From CAZUZD01 sp964624465 (GTDB lineage Bacteria > Planctomycetota > Planctomycetia > Isosphaerales > Isosphaeraceae), in NCBI GenBank assembly GCA_964624465.1, contig CAZUZD010000041.1, forward strand, positions 1 through 27,517: a stretch of 27,517 bases of DNA. The letters are read 5' to 3'. Made by a program: the position numbers and the translations under genes. The notes under the pieces were generated by a model. The model did not search any database. It was given only the letters and a program-made list of their open reading frames with translations, and had not been told where the DNA came from. This document shows, piece by piece, positions 8,761 to 16,248 of this stretch; the stretch's first letter is position 1, and every line of letters starts with the position of its first letter.

Positions 8761-11253
8761 TCACCCCCAACAGTGTAGGCGTCGCTTGATGGGTTCTGGT
8801 CGGTCGTTCCTTGGTGTCAGCGGGGCCGGTCCTGGTCTCTGGACCCACAGATGCCCGCCCTCGATGAGCAACTCGAGGCCGATATTGCTGAGTGGCGTGA
8901 GCGCTGGATTCCCCGGCGTCTGGCCTGATGCGGGACCAGCCCAGCGGCGATCGTTTTCTGCCTCCAGGATCTTACCGCGTTGAGCGAGCTGGCCCACGGA
9001 CAGCTCGATTGCCGGGGTCGACAGGAGCTGGCGGACCTCGGGGTGAAGGCGCAGAGTCGCGAGCATCTCGCGGATGAATCGGTCCAGTTCCGGGACCGGG
9101 CTGAGCGGAGTGGTCGCGGCGGCCGGTGCGGCCTCGCTTAGCGTCTGGGGTTGGCCTGTGACGCCAGAGGAGGCAAGGGTCTGGGTGGCAATGGTTCGCT
9201 CCGGGCCAGCAGCTCGACCAGGTAGTGGCCCAGCCGCAGCCGGCTCCGGATTGCGTTCTCGTGGACCCGGTTCCAGACCGACTCGGGGACCCGCCGGACG
9301 TAGATGGGTCGGGTCAGCTCCGGGGTCGGAGGCTGGTTCGGTCCGGGCGTGCTCGTCGTCTCGCTCGTGCTCATGTTCTTGGCTCCGGGTACGGGTTGGC
9401 GGGATTTCGAGGACATGCTGGGCGGTCTCTCGGTGAACTCTCCCTTCCGGGATATCGACTTTGCCTTCGCCGGTCAGGATCGCCACGGCATCGGCGTATT
9501 CCAGACTCCGCTCCGCTTCGGGGGCGATCGGGACCGCCAGGTGGTACGTCCGGGCCCGGCCGGGCCCCCGGGGGTTGTGCCAGCGATCCTTCGCCATCCG
9601 GAGGACACCGGCGGCGGTGGCGGCCTCGACGCGCCGTTTGTAGTTCATGTGGTGGCAGCCCGGCCATCTTCGGATGACCTGGCGGACCGCCGGCGCGGCC
9701 TCCCACCCGGAACGGTCCTCGGCGGGCTGGCCGTGTCGCCGGGCGAAGTTCACCATGCGCAGGAGGAACTCGGCCTGCGCGGGGCGATCCTCGGGCGGCA
9801 GGGCGAGCACGCCGGGCCGGAGGACCCGGAGCTCGTCGGGGGCGAAGCGCATCTCCGGGCTGTGGGGCTCGCCGTTGCCGGTGTTGGCCCGAGGCTGTGC
9901 CTTCTCGGCGTACCACCGGCACATCCGCTCGATGTGCTCGGCCACTCTCCGGGTCCCCCGTTCGAGGTCGGCGCGAATCTCCTCGCTCTGGTGCCGGGGA
10001 TCCAGGGCCCATTCGGTCAGGATCTTGGTCGCCTCTTCGGCGTCCTGGCCCCGGAACCAGATCAGGTGTGCCGCCAGGTGCTTGAGCACGGCGGTCCGGG
10101 TCCCGGCTTCGAGGATCCCCAGGTTCATCAGTTCCCGGGCCTCGTCCGTGGTCTGGGGGCCTTGCTCGACCAGGGCCCGGTAGCGCTCGAGCTGATCGGG
10201 TCGGACCGCCGTGCGGGCCTCGGCGGCCTGCCGTTCGGCCCGGGTCGGGGCGAACTGGCCCGGCTGGGTGGATCGGACGATCGCCGGCGCGGGCGCGGCC
10301 GCCGCGGCCTGCTGGGCCCGGACCCGGCGGACGCTGGCGATGCGTCGGGCCTGGACCGAGCGGTGCCGGCCGAGGTTCGAATCCAAGGTCTCGAGCGAGA
10401 ATCGCCGGATCCAGCCGTTGGCATGGTCGTCGATGAACTGGACCCAGGCCCTCGGGTCGTGGGGGTGACCGGGACGCAGGCCGAAGGGCAGTCTCAGGCC
10501 GTGCTCGGGCGCGGGGTAGATCTCGACCTGGCCCGGTCGGTGTGTCAGGCCGACCGCCGTCAGCAGGTCCCTGATCTGATTGACCAGGTAGGCCTGATCC
10601 AGGAAGACGTAAAGGTGCAGGCCGCCGCCCGGGGTGGGGAGGGTCAGCACGTCGCGCGGGTTGGCCGGGTCGAGCCCGAGCCGGCGGAGGGCCCGCTCGA
10701 CCTGCTGCTGGCGCTCGTTGAAGGACGGGCGGACTTGGACCACTCGCGGGGCCCGGACCGCCCCTGAGGCCGCGGCTGGGCCCCGGTCGGCGTCGATGTC
10801 GAGGCAGATGTACCGGGCCAGTCCAACGCCGCCTCGGGCCGCGAGGCCGCGGGCCCCGACCCACATGGTCCGGAGGCCCGGGACCCGATCGGCCAGGAGG
10901 TGCCGGGCGACGAGGTTCGGGCCGAGCGAGCCCTTCAGGGCGGACCAAGTCCGGTCCGGCCAGTCCGCGAAGCGGTAGATCGCGTTGCTCCGCCGGAACG
11001 CGAACAGGTTCATGAATTGGCGGAGCCGCGATCGGGTCGCGCGGATCGGCGAGACGGGGTCCAGGAGCCGTAGCTTCTCGTCCAGCGAGAATCGTCGCTT
11101 GGTGCCGCCGGCCCGGGTCCGGAGCAGCTCGGCCGGGATCGCCGGGCTGGGGGTCGGGGACCACGGCGTCGGGAGGGTTTCAGGGGGGGTGGTTCGGTTC
11201 AGGAGTGCGGGCACCGTGAGGGCTCCGGATTCGGGGGATGACTCGGTCGTCAT
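8761..11253 (-). CDS. archaeo-eukaryotic primase-like protein (AEP/PrimPol type)
   Basis: An 830-aa protein. YICLDIDADRG (about residues 148-158) looks like the metal-binding hhhDhD motif of AEP primases. PGGGLHLYVFLD (208-219) fits the sxH motif. VEIYP and LRLPFG (243-258) fit the third motif region of primases found in mobile elements. Residues 350-450 are helical, and about 490-570 resemble a winged helix with a GRARTYHLAVP tail. From about 620 to 715 the chain is a Pro/Ala/Glu-rich disordered linker that overlaps a second gene in another frame. A final helical domain, about 718-800, follows. Start: ATG 11253 has GGAGG directly adjoining it; ATG 11301 is an alternative and would place an 18-bp palindrome inside the gene. 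No helicase domain is visible. It likely primes DNA synthesis for a plasmid-like or integrated element. Confidence 0.65.
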   Translation of the reverse strand: MTTESSPESGALTVPALLNRTTPPETLPTPWSPTPSPAIPAELLRTRAGGTKRRFSLDEKLRLLDPVSPIRATRSRLRQFMNLFAFRRSNAIYRFADWPDRTWSALKGSLGPNLVARHLLADRVPGLRTMWVGARGLAARGGVGLARYICLDIDADRGPAAASGAVRAPRVVQVRPSFNERQQQVERALRRLGLDPANPRDVLTLPTPGGGLHLYVFLDQAYLVNQIRDLLTAVGLTHRPGQVEIYPAPEHGLRLPFGLRPGHPHDPRAWVQFIDDHANGWIRRFSLETLDSNLGRHRSVQARRIASVRRVRAQQAAAAAPAPAIVRSTQPGQFAPTRAERQAAEARTAVRPDQLERYRALVEQGPQTTDEARELMNLGILEAGTRTAVLKHLAAHLIWFRGQDAEEATKILTEWALDPRHQSEEIRADLERGTRRVAEHIERMCRWYAEKAQPRANTGNGEPHSPEMRFAPDELRVLRPGVLALPPEDRPAQAEFLLRMVNFARRHGQPAEDRSGWEAAPAVRQVIRRWPGCHHMNYKRRVEAATAAGVLRMAKDRWHNPRGPGRARTYHLAVPIAPEAERSLEYADAVAILTGEGKVDIPEGRVHRETAQHVLEIPPTRTRSQEHEHERDDEHARTEPASDPGADPTHLRPAGPRVGLEPGPRERNPEPAAAGPLPGRAAGPERTIATQTLASSGVTGQPQTLSEAAPAAATTPLSPVPELDRFIREMLATLRLHPEVRQLLSTPAIELSVGQLAQRGKILEAENDRRWAGPASGQTPGNPALTPLSNIGLELLIEGGHLWVQRPGPAPLTPRNDRPEPIKRRLHCWG
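9138..9374 (-). CDS. ribbon-helix-helix-like small protein nested in primase ORF
   Basis: A 78-aa protein from ATG 9374, with GGAG eight bases upstream, ending in TAA. Residues about 24-60 read RPIYVRRVPESVWNRVHENA then RLRLGHYLVELLAR: a short strand and two helices like an Arc/MetJ DNA-binding fold. Its codons end almost always in G or C. The primase frame over the same DNA has much weaker third-position GC and encodes a low-complexity linker. This frame is therefore very likely translated. It lies on the same strand as the primase ORF, entirely inside it. Possible roles are autorepressor, partitioning or copy-control factor of the element; this is inferred from fold and context only. Confidence 0.62.
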   Translation of the reverse strand: MSTSETTSTPGPNQPPTPELTRPIYVRRVPESVWNRVHENAIRSRLRLGHYLVELLARSEPLPPRPLPPLASQANPRR

Positions 11254-11272
11254 CCTCCGCCCCGGATCGAAT

Positions 11273-11290
11273 GGGATATCGTGATATCCC
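11273..11290. promoter_or_regulatory. perfect palindrome upstream of primase start
   Basis: GGGATATC, GT, GATATCCC: two perfect 8-bp arms around a 2-bp centre, 20 bases upstream of the preferred primase ATG (11253). Its position fits an operator for a dimeric repressor, possibly the ribbon-helix-helix protein encoded by the same unit. If translation begins at 11301 instead, it lies within coding sequence (GYHDIP). Confidence 0.4.
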
Positions 11291-11365
11291 GGGAGTCCCA
11301 TCACCTCGGGATGGTCGTCCGCGTCGCGGCCTCTCCGAACGCCTGATGTGGATCTTAGGGTCGTC

Positions 11366-11410
11366 TCCGATCCAATCGGATAAAGAAAAAAAGATCCAAT
11401 TACGTGTCCC
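11366..11410. repeat. hairpin + A-tract + GTGTCCC motif, copy 2
   Basis: Plus strand: hairpin TCCGAT, CCA, ATCGGA; then TAAAGAAAAAAAG; then ATCCAATTACGTGTCCC. It has the same order and spacing of parts as copy 1 at 8272-8325, with the hairpin sequences different but the A-tract and GTGTCCC parts conserved. It lies just upstream of the primase start. Confidence 0.5.
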
Positions 11411-11514
11411 GGCCGTGATGACCGGTTCGCCGTCCTGGACGAACGCGGGCGGACCGGTGGATTCACCCGCCGATCGGGCCCCCTCTGACGTCCGGTCCCC
11501 TGCCCCGATTTGAC

Positions 11515-11961
11515 TCAGACGCCCCTGAGGCCCAGATCGACGCCAAGTGACCGCTGGACGGCCTCGGGGTCGCCGGCGAGCATCCGCTCGTGTTCGTCCC
11601 ATAGGACACGCCGGGGCTTTGCCTGGAGCCCGAAGCGACTCTCGACCCGAGCGAGCCAGTCGGGTACCGGTGCATCACCGCCATGATGAACCAAATATAC
11701 GTCCCGGACTCGCGTGACTCGCCCGCGTGGTAAACCGGAATAGTGATCGATCAGGTCCCGCATGAGCGGCTCTTCCGCCCGTCCCCAGGATCGGGAAAGT
11801 TGTCGGACGATGTCCGGCCAGAGCCGAGCGTGGCTCATCCCAGACTGACGCGTCAGGTCCCGGCAGGTTACCACCTGCCAGCCGATCGCCCGGTTCTCGG
11901 GCAGGGGAACCCAGTAATAGCCCCCGCACGTCGGACTCGGGTCGCTCTCGCCGATGTCCAT
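11515..11961 (-). CDS. hypothetical protein, 148 aa
   Basis: I recognise no family. The reading frame has host-like codon use and a mixed alpha/beta composition, including AIGWQVVTCRDLTRQSGM, VTRVRDVYLVHHGGDAPVP and the C-terminal LWDEHERMLAGDPEAVQRSL. There is no signal peptide or membrane segment. The start ATG 11961 is immediately preceded by GAGG, with a better spaced GAGG 13 bases upstream. It follows the CPCC gene by 48 bases on the same strand and may share its transcript. Confidence 0.5.
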   Translation of the reverse strand: MDIGESDPSPTCGGYYWVPLPENRAIGWQVVTCRDLTRQSGMSHARLWPDIVRQLSRSWGRAEEPLMRDLIDHYSGLPRGRVTRVRDVYLVHHGGDAPVPDWLARVESRFGLQAKPRRVLWDEHERMLAGDPEAVQRSLGVDLGLRGV

Positions 11962-12009
11962 CCTCGATATTCTGCCTCGCGAATTGAGGGATCTGAGCTC
12001 GACTGATCC

Positions 12010-12327
12010 CTATTTCCTCAGCCCAAACTGCGGGAAAACACGGGGTTGCCCATGGATCGATGTCGGTTCGTCTCGCTGTGCGAATGCAAACCCAACTCTC
12101 TCCTCGGCGGGGCGTACGTACGGGATCATCTCGAACTCGCAGGCGCCCAGCCGCCGAAAGTTGTCTCGGCCCTGCCTGAGCGTGAGGCCTTGGTTGCAAC
12201 CCGACGGATCATCCTGCCTGTCGAGGTCGTGCCCGTCGGCTTCCCAATAGCACAGCTCGCAGATGTCCCAAATGGCACGCTTTTCCAGGGTGAAGTAATC
12301 GCAGCAGGGGCATTGGTGCAGCCGCAT
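12010..12327 (-). CDS. CPCC-family cysteine-rich protein
   Basis: A 105-aa protein starting MRLHQCPCCDYFTLEK, followed by WDICELCYWEADG (about residues 20-32). These are the paired Cys motifs of the Cys_rich_CPCC family, a presumed small zinc-ribbon protein of unknown function. The rest, GLTLRQGRDNFRRLGACE, matches the usual continuation of that family (a Leu-x-Glu/Gln-x-Arg-x-Asn-like helix). ATG 12327 has GAGGGCG just upstream. It lies 145 bases downstream of the PIN gene on the same strand. CPCC proteins often occur in variable, toxin-immunity or defence neighbourhoods, but no function is established from sequence. Confidence 0.75.
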   Translation of the reverse strand: MRLHQCPCCDYFTLEKRAIWDICELCYWEADGHDLDRQDDPSGCNQGLTLRQGRDNFRRLGACEFEMIPYVRPAEERVGFAFAQRDEPTSIHGQPRVFPQFGLRK

Positions 12328-12471
12328 CGCCCTCGCGTGTGATCATCTGATTTCGCCCAGCCACCGAGAACCCGTTCCGGGCGTCCCTCCCCCAGTACCG
12401 CGCCCATCGCCCCGACGTATCGGTCGGGCAATGCCACCTCAGGGCCTTGTCCTTCTCTGCCTCCCCGAAGT

Positions 12472-13029
12472 CTACGTGCCACCGGATGGTCGAACCGATG
12501 CCGCCCACCAGTCGTAATGCTCGGCCCCCCGGCCCGGCCGGTAGTTGGCGAATCGCTCGATGGCTTCGAGCGTCTCCGACAATTCATCCGCGCCCGGCTT
12601 CACGAGCTCGGCCCACTGCCTCATGACGCCGGGGGTGGCCAGCACGGCCACGCCCAGTTCACACGCGATCCGGCGGGCCTTCTTGTCGTCCGTCAGCAAC
12701 GACCAGCCCCGCACCTTGGCGATCGCCAGCCCCATCGACTCGCCGTCGTCGCCGATGCTGGCCGCGAGTTGGACGTAGAGTTCCGCCTCCTCGCGCCCCT
12801 CGCAGTCGCACCGGCTCAGCACCCCCGCTCGGATCGCCGGGGCGAGGTGGAGCGGCGTGACGATGAGCTTCTCCGGGTCGGCCGGGTCCGGCTGGCGGTA
12901 CTGCTGGGATTCCCGCTCGACGGCGGCGGGGATGAACCAATCGTGGCTCAGTGCGGCGAGGATCGGCACGAACCGGCCGCTGGCGTAGAGATTGAGAGCC
13001 CCGCAGGCGTCGAGGATGACGGCCGGCAT
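12472..13029 (-). CDS. PIN-domain protein (putative RNase toxin)
   Basis: A 185-aa protein. VILDACGALNLY at the N-terminus carries the first PIN Asp (D7). SIGDDGESMGLAIAKVRGW (about 91-109) carries the second acidic cluster, and LLTDDKKARRIA (111-122) carries the third (D114/D115), in the order expected for a PIN ribonuclease. Start ATG 13029 has GGAG seven bases upstream and lies 21 bases after the stop of the XRE-ImmA gene. In that pairing, PIN proteins are known or predicted toxins and the XRE-ImmA protein the antitoxin or regulator. Here it is the last gene of the operon that also carries the QueC-like enzyme, so it may be its effector nuclease. Confidence 0.72.
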   Translation of the reverse strand: MPAVILDACGALNLYASGRFVPILAALSHDWFIPAAVERESQQYRQPDPADPEKLIVTPLHLAPAIRAGVLSRCDCEGREEAELYVQLAASIGDDGESMGLAIAKVRGWSLLTDDKKARRIACELGVAVLATPGVMRQWAELVKPGADELSETLEAIERFANYRPGRGAEHYDWWAASVRPSGGT

Positions 13030-13050
13030 GTTGCAACTCCGGTCCGTGCC

Positions 13051-14268
13051 TCAGGAGTGGTCGGCCAGCAGGGAGCTCTCGAAATCGGCCTGCATGGACA
13101 ACGATCGACCCTCGGAGTCCACCTCCACGCTGAGCATAGCCTCCTGGATCACCCGGCGGGCTTCCCAGATATCACACCTCAGGTAATTGGCCAGTTCCTT
13201 CTCGGTCAGCTCGCCGCGCTCGTAGGCGTGAACGGCCAGGAACTTGTACCGCTCCGGGTAGGCGGCCTCCGGCTTCGCTTCGCCGGCAAGGCCGAGGCGC
13301 TTCTCCGCCTCGCGGACGGGGAGGCCCTTCTCCTTCTGAAGCTCCCAGGTGCCGGCTTTGAGGAGGCCGAGCCCTTCGAGCCGGAGGGCCATCGCCTCCA
13401 TCGACACCGAGTAGCGGTGCTTCAGCTTGACCAGGTCGCCGACCTGGAAGTTGCCGGTGGTGTTCACGACCTCGTTGAACCGGAACCGCACCGACGACGC
13501 GGGCATGAGGAAGCTCATGGCGAACGACTCGGCGAAGCGCTCGTTCGCGGGCTTGCGGCCGGAGATGGTCAGGTAGTCGATGCCCGCGGTGTACCGGTCT
13601 ACGATCAGGTGGGCGTACTCGTGGGCGATCGAGGCCCTTTGCTTGTCGGCGGGGTGGACGCTGTTGATCAGCATGCACCCGCCGAGGCCGTCCACGAAGA
13701 GGTACATCCCGGCAAACGTCCGGGGCAGGCGGCCGAAGAAGATGCGGACGCCGACGTCGGATTCCAGTACGGTGCGGATGTCCGGAATGGGCTGGTCGCC
13801 CAGCCCGAGCCGCTGCCGTTCCAGGTTCGCGACGTCCTCGGCCAGCTCGGTGACGTTGACCCTAGCATTCAGCTCCACCGGCTGCGGGTAGTTGAGCCGC
13901 ATCGGGGCCTTCATCCGGCGTTCGAGGTCGAGGTAGTTCTCGACGGACACCTTGAACTCGCCGATGGCGGTGCGGAGCTGCTCGACCTCGGCGGGCTTCA
14001 CTTTTTCCAGAGACGCCCGGAAGTGCGGCTGGAAGTCGGTCACCGGCTCGGCGGTGCGGACGAAGTGGCTGACGGGCCGGCCGTAGAGCGCCGCCAGCTT
14101 CATGATCTCGGCCGGCTTGGCGGCCCGCTCGCCCTTCTCCAGGGCGATGAACGTGGGGCGGCTGACGCCGAGGTGCTCGGCGGCGACTTCCTGGGTGATC
14201 GACCGGGCTTTCCTTGCCTCGGCCAACCTCTGGCCGATGAGCCGCGGCGAGGCGGTCTCGGTCGTCAT
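13051..14268 (-). CDS. XRE-family regulator with ImmA/IrrE metallopeptidase domain
   Basis: A 405-aa protein. Residues 9-65 are a Cro/C1-type helix-turn-helix (ITQEVAAEHLGVSRPTFIALE). A linker follows, then a zinc peptidase domain with AHEYAHLIVD (HExxH-type, H216 to H220) and NERFAESFAMSFLMP (third ligand probably E243). The C-terminal 60 residues hold a second helical segment with GELTEKELANYLRCDIWEAR. Proteins of this COG2856 plus Xre type cleave or sense a partner protein and control toxin or mobile-element genes. Start ATG 14268: AGGAG lies eight bases upstream, and the ATGA overlap with the stop of the QueC-like gene implies coupled translation. It probably autoregulates the operon. Confidence 0.85.
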   Translation of the reverse strand: MTTETASPRLIGQRLAEARKARSITQEVAAEHLGVSRPTFIALEKGERAAKPAEIMKLAALYGRPVSHFVRTAEPVTDFQPHFRASLEKVKPAEVEQLRTAIGEFKVSVENYLDLERRMKAPMRLNYPQPVELNARVNVTELAEDVANLERQRLGLGDQPIPDIRTVLESDVGVRIFFGRLPRTFAGMYLFVDGLGGCMLINSVHPADKQRASIAHEYAHLIVDRYTAGIDYLTISGRKPANERFAESFAMSFLMPASSVRFRFNEVVNTTGNFQVGDLVKLKHRYSVSMEAMALRLEGLGLLKAGTWELQKEKGLPVREAEKRLGLAGEAKPEAAYPERYKFLAVHAYERGELTEKELANYLRCDIWEARRVIQEAMLSVEVDSEGRSLSMQADFESSLLADHS

Positions 14269-15665
14269 GGGATGGCTCCTGGAGCGAGGGCCGGTGGAAG
14301 GGAGGGGGCGAGCCACGGCAGGCCGTGACGGCGGGCGTCGGCGATCAGGTCGAGCCACTCACGCCGGTAGCGGCGGTGCACCTCGACGTGCTGCGCCAGT
14401 TGCTCGTCCGATGAGATCGCGCGCGTCGCCAGGAGGTATCGGCGGAGGCACTCGGGGGCGAGGCCATCGTCCAGTTCGGAAAGGCGGGCGACCTGTTGGT
14501 GGAACGCCCGGATGGGGCGGAGCTGCTTCAAGGGGATCGGGTGTCGCGGGTGCGGCGGCGAGAAAAGATCCACCGCGTAAGCGTCCTCCGCCTCGGCGAT
14601 GCCCGCGGTGAGCATGGCCTGACGGCGGTACACGCACGCCGGGCAATGGCCGCACTGCTGCCACCCACGGCGGAGCAGCGGGTGGAGGATGCACGAGACG
14701 GACTCCTGCGCCAGCTCCTCCAACCCCAGCTCCCGAACGCGGGCGACCATTTCCGCCTTGGTCTGGCCCGCGAATGGCAGGACGTACTCGATCTGGGCCT
14801 CGTTGACATGGCTGACCAGCGCGGAGACCAGCCGCAGGAAATTCGGATGGGTGCTGCGGGTGGTCCGGTAGTCGGCGGGCCCGCTGACGAGGGGGAGGTT
14901 GACGGAGCCGACGCCGGACTCGAACACCTCGACCGCCGGGACGGCGAGGGTGTCGGCGACCAGCCCGGCCAGCGTCATGAACAGTAGCGGGCGGCAGCGG
15001 TGGGTGATCTCACGCAGGCGGACGCCGAGCTCGCTCTTGATGCGCCTGTTGCGGACGAAGGCCCCGGCCTGGAACGGCATGAGGTCGCCGCGCGCGACCA
15101 CGCCGCGCCGGACCAGCAGCCGGAAATGGTCGCCGATCAACTGCGCCTTCTGCATCTGGTGCCGGACGGTGACTGGGACCGCCATCCGGCCCGGTTCGGC
15201 GGCGAGGCGTGCGGCCAGTCCGGCCGCGGAATCGAGCCCGCCGCTGTAGAGCGAGACCAGCGCCGAGCGGTCGTTGCCGCGGAACATGCTGACCCGGCGG
15301 TCGTGGCGGGCGTTTGCCGAGCGCACGAAGCGAAAGCTCCAGTCGTCCCCGCCGCTGAGGAAGTCCACGCAGTCCTTGAGCCGCAGGACCGTCTCCGGGC
15401 GCGACCAAAAGGCGGTGTCGAGCACCTCGACATCGAGGGTCGGGCTTCGCAGGCCATTGTGGGCCGCGCGGCGGCGCACCCACCCGTCGGCGACGTGGAC
15501 GGCGGTCGCGATCCGGATCAGGTCGACCTGCCGGGCGGTCAGCTGCTCCCCGAAACCCTCGTCGTGGCCGGTGGGGTAGATGCGGATGTGCTCGCCCTGC
15601 CGCAGGGACAGAGTTTTCCCGCAGTCGGTGACGTTGAACCCGAAGCCGGCGTCGAGCGCATTCAT
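14265..15665 (-). CDS. QueC/QatC-like PP-loop enzyme (7-cyano-7-deazaguanine synthase fold)
   Basis: A 466-aa protein. VSLYSGGLDSAAGL (about 137-150) is the ATP-binding PP-loop (SGGxDS). ESGVGSVNLPLVSG and RTTRSTHPNFLRL (about 249-280) match the substrate-side region of QatC-like QueC proteins. ESVSCILHPL then QQCGHCPACVYRR (C325, C338, C341, C344) is the QueC zinc site. QueC itself is about 220 aa; the extra N-terminal domain of about 130 residues and the C-terminal helical part are the defence-type architecture. QueC-like proteins in qatABCD and in some CBASS loci have been reported to modify a partner protein with a deazaguanine. Start ATG 15665: GAGGG eight bases upstream, 10 bases after the preceding stop. 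No other queuosine-pathway gene is nearby, so a housekeeping tRNA role is unlikely. Confidence 0.82.
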   Translation of the reverse strand: MNALDAGFGFNVTDCGKTLSLRQGEHIRIYPTGHDEGFGEQLTARQVDLIRIATAVHVADGWVRRRAAHNGLRSPTLDVEVLDTAFWSRPETVLRLKDCVDFLSGGDDWSFRFVRSANARHDRRVSMFRGNDRSALVSLYSGGLDSAAGLAARLAAEPGRMAVPVTVRHQMQKAQLIGDHFRLLVRRGVVARGDLMPFQAGAFVRNRRIKSELGVRLREITHRCRPLLFMTLAGLVADTLAVPAVEVFESGVGSVNLPLVSGPADYRTTRSTHPNFLRLVSALVSHVNEAQIEYVLPFAGQTKAEMVARVRELGLEELAQESVSCILHPLLRRGWQQCGHCPACVYRRQAMLTAGIAEAEDAYAVDLFSPPHPRHPIPLKQLRPIRAFHQQVARLSELDDGLAPECLRRYLLATRAISSDEQLAQHVEVHRRYRREWLDLIADARRHGLPWLAPSLPPALAPGAIP

Positions 15666-15675
15666 GGGTCCGCCC

Positions 15676-16209
15676 TCACAGAAGGTTCTCAGCAAGCTGG
15701 GTGTCCAGGTCCGGCTGCGGGTCCTGCCGCGGTGGGAGCGAAGGGAATCGGGACGGGTTGTTGAGCAGGCCTTTGAGCATGCGATCCAGCATGGCCTCGA
15801 CCTGGGCCATGAAATCAGGGGACCGGGCCGCATCGTGGCAGTCGAGCTGCAGTTCGTCGCGGACGGCGTTCCATGCTGCGTCCAGGAAGGCCCTCATAAG
15901 GTCTTCGGACGTAGCGCATTGCATCCCGGAAGCAACATCGCGGAGGAGTTGCGCGTTGCGGTCGAAGCGGGTCTGCCGGATCAGCCCGTTCAGCTTGCCC
16001 GGGTCGTCCCGCGCGGCCTCGAAGAGCTCACCCGGATCGACTCGGTTACCCTGCCACTGCCGCCAGACGCGACGGAGGCAGGCGTAGAACTCGCGCTGGA
16101 TCTGGGGGAAGGCTTCGGTAGGGGTCTGGCCACCGTCCATGCGGTCGCAGATCGGGCGCCAGCGGCTGGCGCTCCTGGGATCGTGAAAGAGGGTTTCATT
16201 TTCCGGCAT
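15676..16209 (-). CDS. unknown helical protein, first gene of the QueC-like operon
   Basis: A 177-aa protein starting at ATG 16209, with GGGGGA six bases upstream. The ATG at 16242 would lie almost at the predicted transcription start, so it is rejected. I recognise no family. It is hydrophilic and mainly helical: QIQREFYACLRRVWRQWQG, ELFEAARDDPGKLNGLI and DFMAQVEAMLDRMLKGLL. The tail is Pro/Asp/Gln-rich. There are no catalytic motifs, signal peptide or membrane segments. The 10-bp gap to the QueC-like gene makes it an obvious partner: substrate, adaptor or sensor. Its N-terminus after Met removal would be Pro, not the Gly I would look for by analogy with QatB; this is a caution, not evidence against partnership. 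Confidence 0.7.
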   Translation of the reverse strand: MPENETLFHDPRSASRWRPICDRMDGGQTPTEAFPQIQREFYACLRRVWRQWQGNRVDPGELFEAARDDPGKLNGLIRQTRFDRNAQLLRDVASGMQCATSEDLMRAFLDAAWNAVRDELQLDCHDAARSPDFMAQVEAMLDRMLKGLLNNPSRFPSLPPRQDPQPDLDTQLAENLL

Positions 16210-16248
16210 GACGTCCCCCGCCAGCGAACGGCCCAACCGCACGACACA

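Noticed and set aside
9304..10767. 487-codon open frame on the plus strand opposite the primase ORF
   Set aside because: Low-complexity Gly/Pro/Arg/Val composition, no domain, and fully opposite a frame with catalytic motifs.
12517..14328. 603-codon open frame on the plus strand opposite the PIN and XRE-ImmA genes
   Set aside because: It is the antisense shadow of two well-supported genes in GC-rich DNA. It has repetitive low-complexity content and no family motif.
15000..15764. Plus-strand open frame opposite the QueC-like gene
   Set aside because: Shadow frame; the minus strand carries the PP-loop and the Cys motif in one clean frame with a ribosome site and operon spacing.
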